NCBI GenBank assembly: GCA_027574665.1
Contig: CM050657.1
Span: 18,463,700-18,527,699, forward strand
Length of the DNA stretch: 64,000 nt
Direction: 5' to 3'
Source: Rhynochetos jubatus
Taxonomy: Eukaryota; Chordata; Aves; Eurypygiformes; Rhynochetidae
Of the stretch, positions 1-11,050 are shown piece by piece. The notes under the pieces are model-generated. The model saw only the letters and a program-made list of their open reading frames with translations, did no database searches and had not been told where the DNA came from. The position numbers and the translations under genes are program-made. Numbering within the stretch: position 1 is the first letter of the stretch; each line of letters opens with the position of its first letter.

Positions 1-1139
1 CATCATGATCTAAACAGATTATAATGCAAACTTCCATTGTATTATTGTTGATTAGTTCTGTTTCTCAGCAAACTCCAGTACAGCAATGGATTTTGGAAGG
101 TGAGGGGTCTGGATTTTATGTTGCTATAAAATAACATGTTAAACATTTATCATTTAGTGTTAAATTTCATAAACAAAGAAGATAACCTCTCTCCAAACCA
201 TACACCTGATCAGTTCCAACTTGGGATCAGCTTCCATGTGTGAATGCACAGAAGACAAAGAGCAGCGCAGCTGACTGGAGTGTCACCTTGTCTTTGTGAT
301 ATACCGATTACTTCCTAGTTTTTATTGGGTAAGCAAATGGCATAAAAGTAGTGAGATGATGTATTTATAACTGTTTCCTTACATTCTGTTTTTTGTTTCT
401 CAAAATTTATTCCTCTAAGTTAAAAAAACAGAGCAGAAACAGCACAAAAGGTCACTTTGACATAGAAACATCAAAATCCCCACCATTATTCCAAGCAAGT
501 TTATGACTTGTAGCTTGAAATGCTAGATAAACTGAGAAAAACGTATTAAAATAAACCTCATAATGAAATCAATATATAAATACCACATAATTCTATGCTG
601 TGCTCGTCACTTGAAAAGGAAGTGCAAATCAAAGTTTAATAAATATGACATACTAGTTGAGAGCATAATGGTGCATCTCCCACATAAAACAATTAGGATT
701 TTTTTTTAATTGAATGCTGTTTAATGAACCTTTAACTTACCTTTCAGTCTGCCCACAAAACAGTGTTGTGAAAAGACAGGGTCTAAAGTAAGAGTCTAAT
801 TAGAATCCTCTGCATGTCCTACAGCATCTATGCTGTTTGGGTTTTTGGGGTGGTTTTGTTGTTTTTAGGAATGACTGATATTTTGTACATAAATTATTAA
901 TTTTACTTAAGCACACACAAATATATATACACACAGAAGTGTGTATGTGCATGCATTTTCTATAGCTATGTACAGAATAATTGCAAATCATCATCTGGTA
1001 TTGGCTTACAAAACTAAACTGCTGCCCAACTATTCTTGTGGCAATAAGTACCATAATCCAACATAAAAGTGCCAGTAATAATTGTCAGGTTTAAATATTT
1101 AGTGCCAGAATATCAGGCTTCTGGCTATGAAAATGACCC
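1..1139. other. Non-coding AT-rich unique DNA
   Basis: I see no gene here. Open frames are short and have no coding character. Around 909-955 there is a short mixed CA/TA/TG alternating purine-pyrimidine stretch, a weak microsatellite. A G-rich patch at 838-856 has only three G-tracts, which is too few for a canonical quadruplex. The composition is typical of a bird intron or intergenic spacer. Confidence 0.6.
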
Positions 1140-1960
1140 CATCAGCCTTAAAGCTGCTGTAGCTGGGCAGCTGAGGAACAGGATGAGGGAAGCACTTGCC
1201 TAAAGCCAGAGGAGACAGCTGAGAAACAACCTACTTCTGCCCTCCAGAAAAACCCCTCAAGTCCAAGAGTCCTACATGAAGACGTCTGTATTTATACGAA
1301 TATAAAGACAGAAGTGGTAGAAGCAGAAACCTGCTCAGACACAGCCATCCGAAACAGAAGCCTGAACAAGAACGGCATCAGGAGCTCACGGCACCCTCGC
1401 TGCCTGGGCTCAGGGCCCCCTTAGCCCAGGCTGGAGCCCAGAGGGCATTCGCTTGCTCCAGGAAGGTGGAAAGCAAACCAAGAGCCAGCTCATCTATTTT
1501 GTCCACTGTCCCAACAAACATGGTATTTGACATATCCTGACTGAGCCCATCACCTCAGCATCAGTTGCTCCACAGGCAGGAAGGATGGCGGCACCAGTAA
1601 AGGGATGGAGCAGATGATACAACAGCGCGGTATCACCCCGTGCCCACTCTGGGGGGTTGTATGCAGAGCGAACAGTACACGGGAGAACCAGCTGTGTTTA
1701 TCCTGGAGTAACTGATGTAGCAGATCCTGGCACAGTCCTCAGATTTCACACCCCCAGTGAAACAGCACTGGCTTTGAGAAGCGTTTTGATCAGGCACTTG
1801 GGAGCCATGACTATGTTTCCCATGGTGAAATAACAAGAGATGCCAAGATTAGAACGGAAGCCATGTAGGAGAGGACAAGAACATTTGTTTGGGACAGGCA
1901 ATATCTGATCTGTCTTCAGAGAAAATACCAGCATTTGGGGTAAAAGTTTTGTGAAAAAAT
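1140..1960. other. GC-richer non-coding block, unidentified
   Basis: This block is noticeably richer in G+C than its surroundings, with several short frames on the minus strand, none recognisable as a protein. It contains a strong 9-bp hairpin at 1402-1431. I could not match it to CR1 or to an LTR family I know. It could be an old, decayed repeat, a weakly conserved regulatory block or simply a local composition shift. Confidence 0.4.
1402..1431. repeat. 9-bp perfect inverted repeat (GC-rich hairpin)
   Basis: GCCTGGGCT at 1402-1410 is followed by its exact reverse complement AGCCCAGGC at 1423-1431, leaving a 12-nt loop rich in C and G. It would form a stable hairpin in single-stranded DNA or RNA. 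No gene or terminator function is implied, because the surrounding DNA is eukaryotic and non-coding. Confidence 0.85.
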
Positions 1961-4869
1961 GAAAATACTAAACAAGCTACTCTGAAAAAAAAAAATCATA
2001 ATTACTATTTTTAAGCTCCGTTGAATACTAAAGGCCCCTACAAAGCCTAACGGGCCAGACCCATGCCTTCCCAAGGCATGACAGTGAAGAGCCTGGCTCA
2101 GTATTTGACACCAACAGCCACTACAATCTTAAACCCTAATTGGATTTTAAATGGTGCCAGGTTGATCGATGCGTCCCTTCTGATTTACCATATACTTTTT
2201 TTGGCTCAGGGAAGAGAAGTTAAACATGCAGAAGAGCATAATGTGTCAACTAGGAGATTAGTTTTACAGTCTATATGTTGAAGTGAATAAATTGTACTTT
2301 CATTAACAGAAGTAGGCCATACGCCAAAAAAGTCATTGGATTCGCTTCACTGGTGAACTAGAGCAACAATATATGATTAGAAAGCCTCAGCAGTTCAAAA
2401 GTCTTTAAAGGCAGGTCCAGTGGTTATACAATTAATTTTTAATGATATTGTTACCATCTGGGAGATTCACTTGAAGTGCCAAATGGGTTCCCTTAGCTAA
2501 AGTATTAGCTTTAACAAACTCGACACTTCTACATTGTGTCTAGTACCTGCTTAAAATATTTTAAAAGGTTTATGAGGATAAGATGGCATTATTTGTGCTT
2601 ATTTCTTCTCCAGCACTTTTTAGGGTCCTGCAAGCCATCCATAGTAGGAAACATTTGCAGCTAATAGATTTTTATTGGCGATAGTGGAAGGCCTAAAAGT
2701 TTTTCATTAGCAACACTCATATAAAAACATTAGGAAGTTTTTTATTCCAGTTGGATATGACAACCCTTCCTTTGGAAAAGAAAAGATTAAAAATTAAAGG
2801 ATTCCAATTTCAGAATTCAAAAGCAATCGTACCAAAAGTAATCCCCAGAAGGCTGCCCCTTTCTTTTTTTTTGTACATTTTCAGTTTTAAATTTTAAGGG
2901 AAAGTAAATTCCTGCCTCTCAGAATTCTTACTAAGTATTGCCAGAAATTTTTTTTTCTCTTCCAAGTAACCTAAGACCCAAACAGCTGCTGTTAAACACA
3001 AGAAGCAACTTCTACATTTTAAGCACAAACTAAATAAAATATTTTCTTTGTCTCAGAAATGTTAATGTACGTTTCATTTTTTAAATTTCAGCACAATTAT
3101 TTTACATAGTTACCCAAGTGCAGTAGCAACGCTGAGATTTTATATGGGGATTCAGGGATAAGTCAGAATGGTATCTACATGCACTCTTACAAATATTTAC
3201 AAGTATTTAAAACTTAGCAACTTTTGTATAATTGCAACAAAAAATACTGTAACATTACATCATACATTTGGGGTTTTTTGACCAGGCAGCTTCTGTTCTG
3301 AAAATGCTTTTGTCTCCAGGGAAATATCAACTTTTCTTAAATTTTGTTTAAAAAAAAATGTACAGGTGAACCTACTAAGCTGTACTTTGCTACTGTATTT
3401 CTACTCTATTTGTACTACTATCACAACAGCAAGGTTGAAAAGGTAACCAAGTATACCATGGTTTCCTATTCTGAGTAGCAGGGTCTTTTCCTCTGACTGC
3501 AGGCCGCATACACAAAAGGAAGGAGAGCAGTTGCTGAAAAACAGGCCTGTTACCAGATTAAGAACCCAGCAGGATAGAAAGCTTTCAGCTGAATCTTTTG
3601 GGTATTTAGAAGAAAGCCAAACGAACAACAACCAAACTTCCTATGTAAAACTGAAGTATTTATGGAAACACAGAAAACTCTTTCCTTGACCAAAAGAATA
3701 TTAAATGGAGCAGCCCCAGGAGACCAAGCTGAACCTCTGGATCAGCACATGCTTAATAAGGATTAGCTGATTGAGAACAAAAATTTGGAAGCTGGGTCAA
3801 CTCTTAAAAAAAAAAAAAAGTTGGGAATTTAATGAAAATAAGGTATCAGCAAACAGTATTGTAAAGTAGTCAAATTAATCCTGTACATCTTACCTATGTT
3901 CTCATTCTCCTTTGAAATAGTTATTGCTCAGCACAGTGGCTTTCTGTCCCTGCTACAGACAGCCTTGCACAAAGCTCACAGGGCAACGTTTGCCCATTTG
4001 TTTTTTTTCCTCTCAAAGACAACTGGAAAACAATTGATACCCCTTATCATATCAGTTTCTTTCCTTTATAAAATATGTAAATGTCTACTAAATTTACATT
4101 TCAGAACGCACATATATTTTACAGTTAGCAAACAGAAGTTTTTCATCAGTGACACCTGTGCCATTTACAACAAAAAAAAAAATCTTATATAGCTGAAAGG
4201 AAATAACACTAATACTTCAATTTTGTGTTATTTCTACTTCATCAGAAAACATTACGAACTGAAGTAGAGATTCACGCTACCACAGAGGGAATAAAGGACT
4301 GAAAGATGATTATTGTAAAGGTCACATTATCTTAACAAAGTGCCACTTTCTGACAGTGTGATGCTGATATAAAAGGAATACACTCCGTTTACCTAAAACA
4401 GCTCTATGAGATCTGTGCCCTCTGCACTCTAAACAAAGAAATTAGTGATTTTCTTGAAAGGTCACTTGGCAAGAGTGTTATTTGAAACGAAGCAATTCGC
4501 CAATAGCAGTAGGTATCTAAGAAATATCTAACCTGAGCCCTGAGGCAAGTCTTAAAAATGCCACCAAAAGTGACACCACCACTCCCCAGACCGCACTTTC
4601 TGACCCACAGAACAAACTCTTGATCTCTTGCAGGGCAGCAGGATATGGCATTTGTTACAGCTCTGGAATCAGGTATTCTTTCCAGAATACATTCTAATGA
4701 AGAAACATGACCTCCTTTTAGCATGCACAAAAAGAAACAGCACCCACTTTCCAAGTGGTACTTCTGTGCATTAAAAAACCAGACGTAGCAGTTAAAATGA
4801 AACTGCAGCTACGTCCCTGCCTCACTCTGAATGTGAAATCCTGTACAACAGCCTAAGGATAGGCTCAGG
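1961..4869. other. Non-coding AT-rich unique DNA
   Basis: No supportable gene is present. The stretch includes an 8-bp hairpin at 2062-2080 and a 14-base A run at 3806-3819. Several T-rich and A-rich tracts lie around 2860-2960, 3350 and 4170. The short open frames here look like chance openings in AT-rich DNA. Confidence 0.6.
2062..2080. repeat. 8-bp hairpin with 3-base loop
   Basis: CATGCCTT at 2062-2069 and its reverse complement AAGGCATG at 2073-2080 are separated only by CCC. This is a tight, perfect palindrome. It may be chance, since a few such hairpins are expected in 64 kb. Confidence 0.85.
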
Positions 4870-5665
4870 TGGTGGGCTGACCCTGACTGGAGCCAGGTGC
4901 CCACCAAAGGTGCTCCTTGGCGTGAAGAAATTGGGCAAATAGTTCCCCTACAGACTTGAGGAAATTAGTCTAATTCATTACCAATCAAATCAAAGTAGGA
5001 TAATGAAACTGAAAACAACCTTAAAAACACCTTCCCCCCCACTCCTCCTTTCTCCTGGGCTCAGCTTTGCTCTCCATTTCTCTCCCTCCTCCCGGTAGCA
5101 GCGCAGGGGGATTGGGAATGGGGGCTGGGGTCAGTTCATCACATGTTGTCCCTGCTGGTCCTTTCTCCCCAGGGGAGGATCCTCACACTCTGTCCCTGCT
5201 CCAGCCTGGGCCCCCCTGGGGTCACAAGTCCTGCCAGCAAACCTGCTCCAGCCTGGGCTACTCAATCCACGCACCACAGCTCCTGCCAGGAGCCTGGTCC
5301 AGCCCAAGCTGCCCACAGGGTCACAGCCTTCTTCAGGCATCCCGCTCCTCTGGCATGGGGTTCTCCACAGGCTGCAGGTGAGTCTGTGCCCCCGTGACCC
5401 ACGTGGCTGCAGGGCACAGCCGGCCTCACCATGGGCACTTCTCCTGCCCCTCAGTCTAGTTTTTTTTTTCCTCCTCGTCAAACACACTGCCCCAGAGGCG
5501 CTACCACCGTCGCTGATGGGCTCGGCCCTGGCCAACAGCAGGTCCATCTTAGAGCCGGCTGGAATTGGCTCTATTGGAGATGGGGAAAGCTTCCAGCAGC
5601 TTCTCACGGAAGCCACCCCGTAGTCCCCCGCTACCAAAACCTCGCTGCACAAACCCAACGCAGCT
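4870..5665 (-). mobile_element. Avian endogenous retrovirus LTR-type fossil (probably ERVL class), minus strand
   Basis: Read on the minus strand, this stretch matches from memory a repeat family common in bird genomes. The landmarks, in + order, are the terminal TGGTGGGCTGACC-type edge at about 4870 and an ATT-rich segment near 4960-5000. A C-rich pyrimidine tract follows at about 5032-5100, then repeated CTGCTCCAGCCTGGG-like units at 5190-5300. Last is a conserved GAGGCGCTACCACC to CTACCAAAACCTCGC segment at 5497-5645. The copy is shortened and degraded relative to intact relatives. The minus-strand 3' edge resembles that of the LTR near 47 kb, which suggests related families. The longest open frame of the window lies inside it and is not a host gene. 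The family name and the exact edge near 5665 are uncertain. Confidence 0.82.
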
Positions 5666-5880
5666 TATTACGTAAGAGACACCCAATGCTAGTTCATGGG
5701 AACTGTTCCGTAACAACAGACCATGACAGCCTATTACTGAACGTGCCACCGAGCTGGTGTGATTCGGGTAATAACACACGGGAAATGTAACGCTGCCCGG
5801 AACACGCTATTCTCCTACAACAGTCCCTTTCAAACTCTCACGGCAAAGTAGCTGGCCTGCCAGAAAGACACGGACCTATA
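5666..5880. other. CpG-enriched flank of the LTR fossil
   Basis: I count 11 CpG dinucleotides between 5671 and 5872, far denser than the surrounding CpG-poor DNA. It may be an unrecognised continuation of the neighbouring retroviral fossil, which would keep CpGs if relatively young. It could also be an unmethylated host regulatory element. No gene is visible. Confidence 0.5.
5668..5675. promoter_or_regulatory. Perfect TTACGTAA palindrome (PAR-bZIP / NFIL3-type site)
   Basis: The sequence ATTACGTAAG contains the full 8-bp palindrome TTACGTAA. This is the established consensus core for the PAR-bZIP factors DBP, TEF and HLF and for the repressor NFIL3 (E4BP4). It sits right at the edge of the LTR-type fossil and at the start of a CpG-enriched stretch. 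The site is visible in the sequence, but occupancy is not known. Confidence 0.4.
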
Positions 5881-8800
5881 TTTAAAGGTTATTAAAAGGG
5901 CAAGAATCAAGAAAACAATAAAGATCAGCTCTGCAAAGCCCAATATTTAAAAATAAATAACTGTGCTGACATTTCTATCGAAGATGTGAAACTTTAAAAT
6001 GGAGATAAGAAGATGAATAGAAATGCACTCAAAGAACAAGATGCATTTTTTGTGAATAACTTGCATCTTCAGCAGTCATTCACTCTTCTGACCTTATCGA
6101 GCTTTTCAGCTCCTCCGGATCCATTAGAGCTGTTCAGTGCCAAACGAACCAGCCAACTGGAGAACTGTGAAAGCAGAGTATCTCAAAGGAGCTCAGTTAC
6201 TAATTCACCATGACACCTTATTTTCGTGAAAACAGCTTATTACAACAAGATTCCTTCGAGTATCTCCCCTCTCTAAGTTTATGGGGATATGTCTACATGC
6301 ATTTTAATGAAGAACTTTGTGAAAAAAATCTCAACAGTCATTCAGAAATATTTTGGTGAAATGGTACAACTCATACCTCAATACAAAAACTAACACTGTC
6401 ATAACACTGTGTATCCATAACACAAAGCGCGATTTACTTGCTGTTCTGCTGTTCAGTCCCGGATCTAAATTTTACTGGGCTACATAGATGCTGCACTAGT
6501 AAACCATGAAAACTGGCAGAGGGAAAGGAAAAAAAGTATGTCTGACACTTGGGCAGGATTCGCATGCAAAATCTACTAAAGAGAAAACGGGGCTCTGCCA
6601 GATGTTGTGGAGAACAACTCTAGGACTCTGCATCAAGCAATTATCTCCCAGTCTGTCTGCTTCTCTCTTGACCTAAGCACAAGACTATAAAGTTCAGCAA
6701 TTTCTGCCAAACATCAGTTCCTGAGACGCTTCAAATCCAAACCCAACTCACAGAATAACACTATATATATATGGCAACCTGTAACCTCAACCTTGCTCCT
6801 CACTCGTATTCCCTCACATTCCCTTATTACAGTCCTCCAGCTTTGTACAGAGCACACGAGTATTTGGGGAGCAAAAGGGAAAAAAGCAAAAATAAGTAAT
6901 TCTCTGCATCCTTGGAAGTATGCTTTCCCTCCAAGGGATGAGCTTCTGTTTGAAGGGCTGCACACATATCCTTCGTTGAGCTGTCACTGTATAAAACTGC
7001 AGACAGACTGAAACACCTAAACGCTACTTGATATCAGCAAACACCTAGCTCTGTAGCCTCTGTTGAACTAGACACCTTTAAACACCTAAAACAACAGCCC
7101 TTTTTAATGGATTCTAACTACTTATCTCAAAAGCCTCAGCTTCATTTTCTTTTCTTTTTCAAAACTAAGTTAGTAATAGTTACCTATCATTAAAATGAAG
7201 ACAAATTCATTAGCAGTTGTAAAGTACATTAATTAGGGATAATCAAATAGAACAGAGTAGGTAAATCCAAAAGGTATGTAGACCTCCCAGATGAGATACT
7301 GATAATATAAATGTATTCCTCTTTAATAAGTAGTACTAATATTGTTTTTCACCAAATCAAGAGGGTATTATTTTTTTCCTGAAAAACTGTTACACCTTAT
7401 TACTGCAATCACTTTTTTAATTTCATGCTTCCCTAACTTTATGACTGTTAATTTTATTCACTTAATTCTGGCTATTTTCTACCATTTACTGGGAAAATAG
7501 ACAGAACCTCATCATTTTCTGATAAATAAAAGTTAAATGGCTTTGTGAAAAAGGACATTATCTGAATGGTATGCTACTTTCCACCACTGGAAGCCCTCTG
7601 GCATGCTACGATACTCTGTATTTATTTAACCAGTTCCCCATAAAATTCCTGCAGCCTCAGAGCAGAGGCCAAAACAGAACAAAAGCAGTAGCATGCAACC
7701 CGAGGCGCCTAAAAGGCTGTGCCACAAGGAGCAGTCCCACCCGCTTCAGTAAGATTTTGGATTACACCTGGTAGATCTTGAGCTTCTTAAATAAGTCTTC
7801 TGTCACCACTCATTGAAATACAGGCAATAATTAACTTAGCATTAGCCACAGTTGATCAACACCTTACACTTAAGTATCTTCATTGAGAAAATTATTCTTC
7901 CCATTCAACAGCAGTTTTTAAGTGAGAAAAGGATCAACTTGGAATTATTCGAATACCCAAATTACTTTGCAGTAAACTAGTTATTTTAAATGTACACCTA
8001 GTAAATGAGAACTCTGTTCTGTTTGGGTTTAGGTTTAGAGCTTACCTTTCCCAAGTGAGCCAAACACTTTAAGATCTCTATTAAAACCTACAACTCAATT
8101 CTTGAAAGCATTATTGTTAGAGAAGAATGATGTATCACACTACTACTCTTTTAGACAGCCAGGTTACAACTAAACAACAAATGTTGGAGTTGTACTTTAG
8201 AACAAACAAAAAAAGTCCACGTCAGCCAAATACATAGCATTCCTAAATGGAAGTCAAAGATGAATATATTTATATGAAATTCTCAGTACTCTTTCCCTTT
8301 ATTTTTCCCTTAATATTTGCAAAGTGAGGGTACAGAAGAGCCGTAAATCAGAACACTTTCAATAGCCTAACGTAGACAGCTTTCTCATGTTTTATGCCTA
8401 ATGGTGGCCTATACAATGAAAGCCTAATACCTATAAGTGAAAAGATATTTATATTCATAGTGTAAAAGAACTGGAGAATGAGTCTTTAGTATATTGTAGC
8501 TTTCAGTCATCTTGGCTTTAACTCCTGAACTTGCACAGGATTATTAGAAGAAAACAGCTGAATTTCCCTCTTTCATTCTGTATTAGCATGACAGTGGAAA
8601 TAATACACTAAGGAACATGAAATATGCTGCTACACTGCAAATCCTTATGGGTGGATTGTGGTTTATACGTTAATCTTTTCAATATTTGCAACTCCAATTG
8701 ATAGCATTTTCCAAGCTTCTCTGGTAAAAGCATTTCTCTAAAACAGTCAAACTCACTGTTCAATACTATCTTCCATTGATTCCCAGTTCTAATTATGAAT

Positions 8801-10299
8801 GAGACTCCTCACAAGCACAACAGATTAGAAGTATTTCAAACTAAATGGGTGTAATGAGACATCTTTCCATTTTTGATTTGTTCCCATATAATGAAATGAA
8901 AGTTAAATGCCATAACCCCAGCTCTCTGAGGTTGCACACACCAGGTTACGTTCATTATATTTGTCATCTTCTTCAGAAATAAACAAAAGAAAAAAGTCAA
9001 CTGTGAAAGAAAAATGAAGAAGAGTATGTTAAGGCTTGTATCCTGGAAACAGACAATTGCCTAGAAACAAGACTACTTTGTGAAGCTTTTGTTGTGGCTA
9101 AAAACACCTTTGTGAAAGCACCCTGGCTCAATAATGCCATCCACTGGGGTTGATTATTTAATGTCATTCTGAGTTCTTACAATATTTAAAAAGAAGCTCA
9201 GCCATGTGAGTCAGCATATTAGCACGAATCTCTTTGGAGCAGCGCAGCTAAATTTTTCAAAACCCTTTAAAACACCATTTCACAGAGTGGAAAAGTAAAA
9301 CCAGTTGTGTTCAGCTTGTGTTCACATGGATGCTTCAAACTTTTCAGCTCTTTTTTTCCCCCTTTCTTATTAAAAGCATGTTTTGCTTCCGCTAACAGAC
9401 TTTTATGGACTAAACCACTGTGATCCCAACCCATGTGAGTGATTAAAGACAGTGCCTCTCCAACTGCTGTTGGCTGACAACCTTCCACACCGAGGCTGCG
9501 TCTCCCAGACATGAACCACCACAGCCCTCACTCAGCCCCCAAAGCCTTGCGTGCTGCCATTCATTTCTGCATCCTACGGTGCCATTTCCCCATTCACCAT
9601 TATTATACATTTCAACTGCCAGAAGTAATGTCAGGTGTTAAACATTCTCCTCCTTCTCGCCTTGTTTTCCCACTACATAAACATGTTCATCCTCTCCAAA
9701 ATTAAACGAGCCACCAAGTATAGCTGGCTAATTGATGATAAATTTTAATCTGTTGGAAATGAAAGAAATGGATACCCAGACAGCATTACCTAAACCTACT
9801 AACTGTGACAGCACGCGAAGGACCCTGCATCCCTAAAGGCACACCACTGCATCGGAGACAAGCAGAGCAACAAACATCTTATTAAACAACAAGTGCAGAA
9901 AAGCAAAAGGCAGAAGCCTCCAGGGCCACGTTAATTATCTCAGGGTCGAAGTGGCTCGGAAGGCTGTCTCACAGGCTCCAAGGCACTCAGATGGCAGTGC
10001 CAGCACACTGAAGTCCCCAAGGTCCTGCAGTTACAGAACTGTCATATTTCAAATGACAGGTAATACTTACGAACATGCCGACACTAACCTCTTCAATTAT
10101 ATTCAATGTCAAGGTTTTCAAGCTGAAGGAACTGCTAATTTTCAACATACACACTTGCTGACAAAAGGTACTTTATCAAAGAAGGGAGTTTAGGGTATCT
10201 GCTGCAAGACGCTGAAGATCCCTTTTGACACTCCCAGTGGGAATAACATCCTTCACGAAAGCTCTCTCGAACGATGAAATAAATATTGCCCTTAGTCAG
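5881..10299. other. Non-coding AT-rich unique DNA
   Basis: No gene or recognisable repeat is present. Frames are short and scattered on both strands, the largest under 85 codons and none with a recognisable domain. A short TA run lies near 6762-6772. Confidence 0.55.
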
Positions 10300-11050
10300 G
10301 CATACAAAAATCACAATATGCTATATTTGCTTTGCTGACAGAGAGTGCCTTTGCATGGAAATCTCACTCTGCTATTAACTGCCGTACGGGCGAGCAAATA
10401 TTCTCCTGGTATTTATTTGAACTTCCTCTGAAGAAAAAAGCCCAGCGGGCGTAGGATATTGCAATGCCTCAGGTGCTCCAAGAAGCAAGACTAAAATGAG
10501 TGTGCCTTCCACCAGCCTCCCAAGAGCAGCCACATGTGCCATGGAGCAATTTAAGTGCAATTACCAAGAAAAAATAAACATTGAATTCAAAGAGCAAGAC
10601 GTTTGAACATGCAAACACGATTCCTTGTTTATTCTCCTATTCGCTCTTTGCAGAGTTTAACCGAAAATACAATTAAATGAATCTGATTCGGCAGTTAGTA
10701 CAGAAAAGAGATTAGGTGCCACAGATATGGCTACGGGTGAAGTAACATGGTCTCATTAGAGCTTTCTGTCCGTTCAGGCGGCTTCTCCCACTTCCAGTCA
10801 TTAATATGAACTGGAGACAGATTCTGCTGTGAGTTGCACCAATTTAAATCCAGAGCAACTCTTATCTGGCCTCCAATTTGCATTAATGGTCAGAGGTGGC
10901 ACACTGAGAGGAAGCACGAGGAAGGCAGACACCATGTTCAGACGGAGAAGGAGCATTACACTAGCAGAAATTAAAGGGACACATTGCAATGTAAAAGGAC
11001 CCTTTTCGAAACGTAAAAAACCTGCTAACATTAAAATTAACATTTAAAAA
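10300..11050. promoter_or_regulatory. Candidate conserved regulatory block with octamer and homeodomain motifs
   Basis: This block keeps many CpGs (for example around 10380-10400, 10445, 10600, 10690 and 10730-10780) while being rich in homeodomain cores such as CAATTA, TTAATG and ATTAAT. It contains a perfect POU octamer in antisense (ATTTGCAT at 10876-10883) running directly into ATTAAT. An octamer-like TTTGCATGGAAAT lies near 10351. No repeat family or exon is recognisable. This mix of retained CpG and dense developmental-factor sites in otherwise ordinary intronic or intergenic DNA is what vertebrate conserved enhancers usually look like. Conservation itself cannot be judged from one sequence. 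Confidence 0.35.
10876..10883 (-). promoter_or_regulatory. POU octamer ATGCAAAT (antisense)
   Basis: The + strand reads ATTTGCAT followed by TAAT, which is a perfect octamer on the minus strand with an adjacent homeodomain core. Octamers bind POU-class factors (OCT1, BRN and OCT4-type). A chance match every several tens of kb is expected, so the surrounding block matters more than the site alone. Confidence 0.35.

Noticed and set aside
5131-5658. Longest open frame of the window (175 codons, minus strand)
   Set aside because: It lies wholly inside the LTR-type fossil and is open because of GC-rich composition. It is not a host gene.
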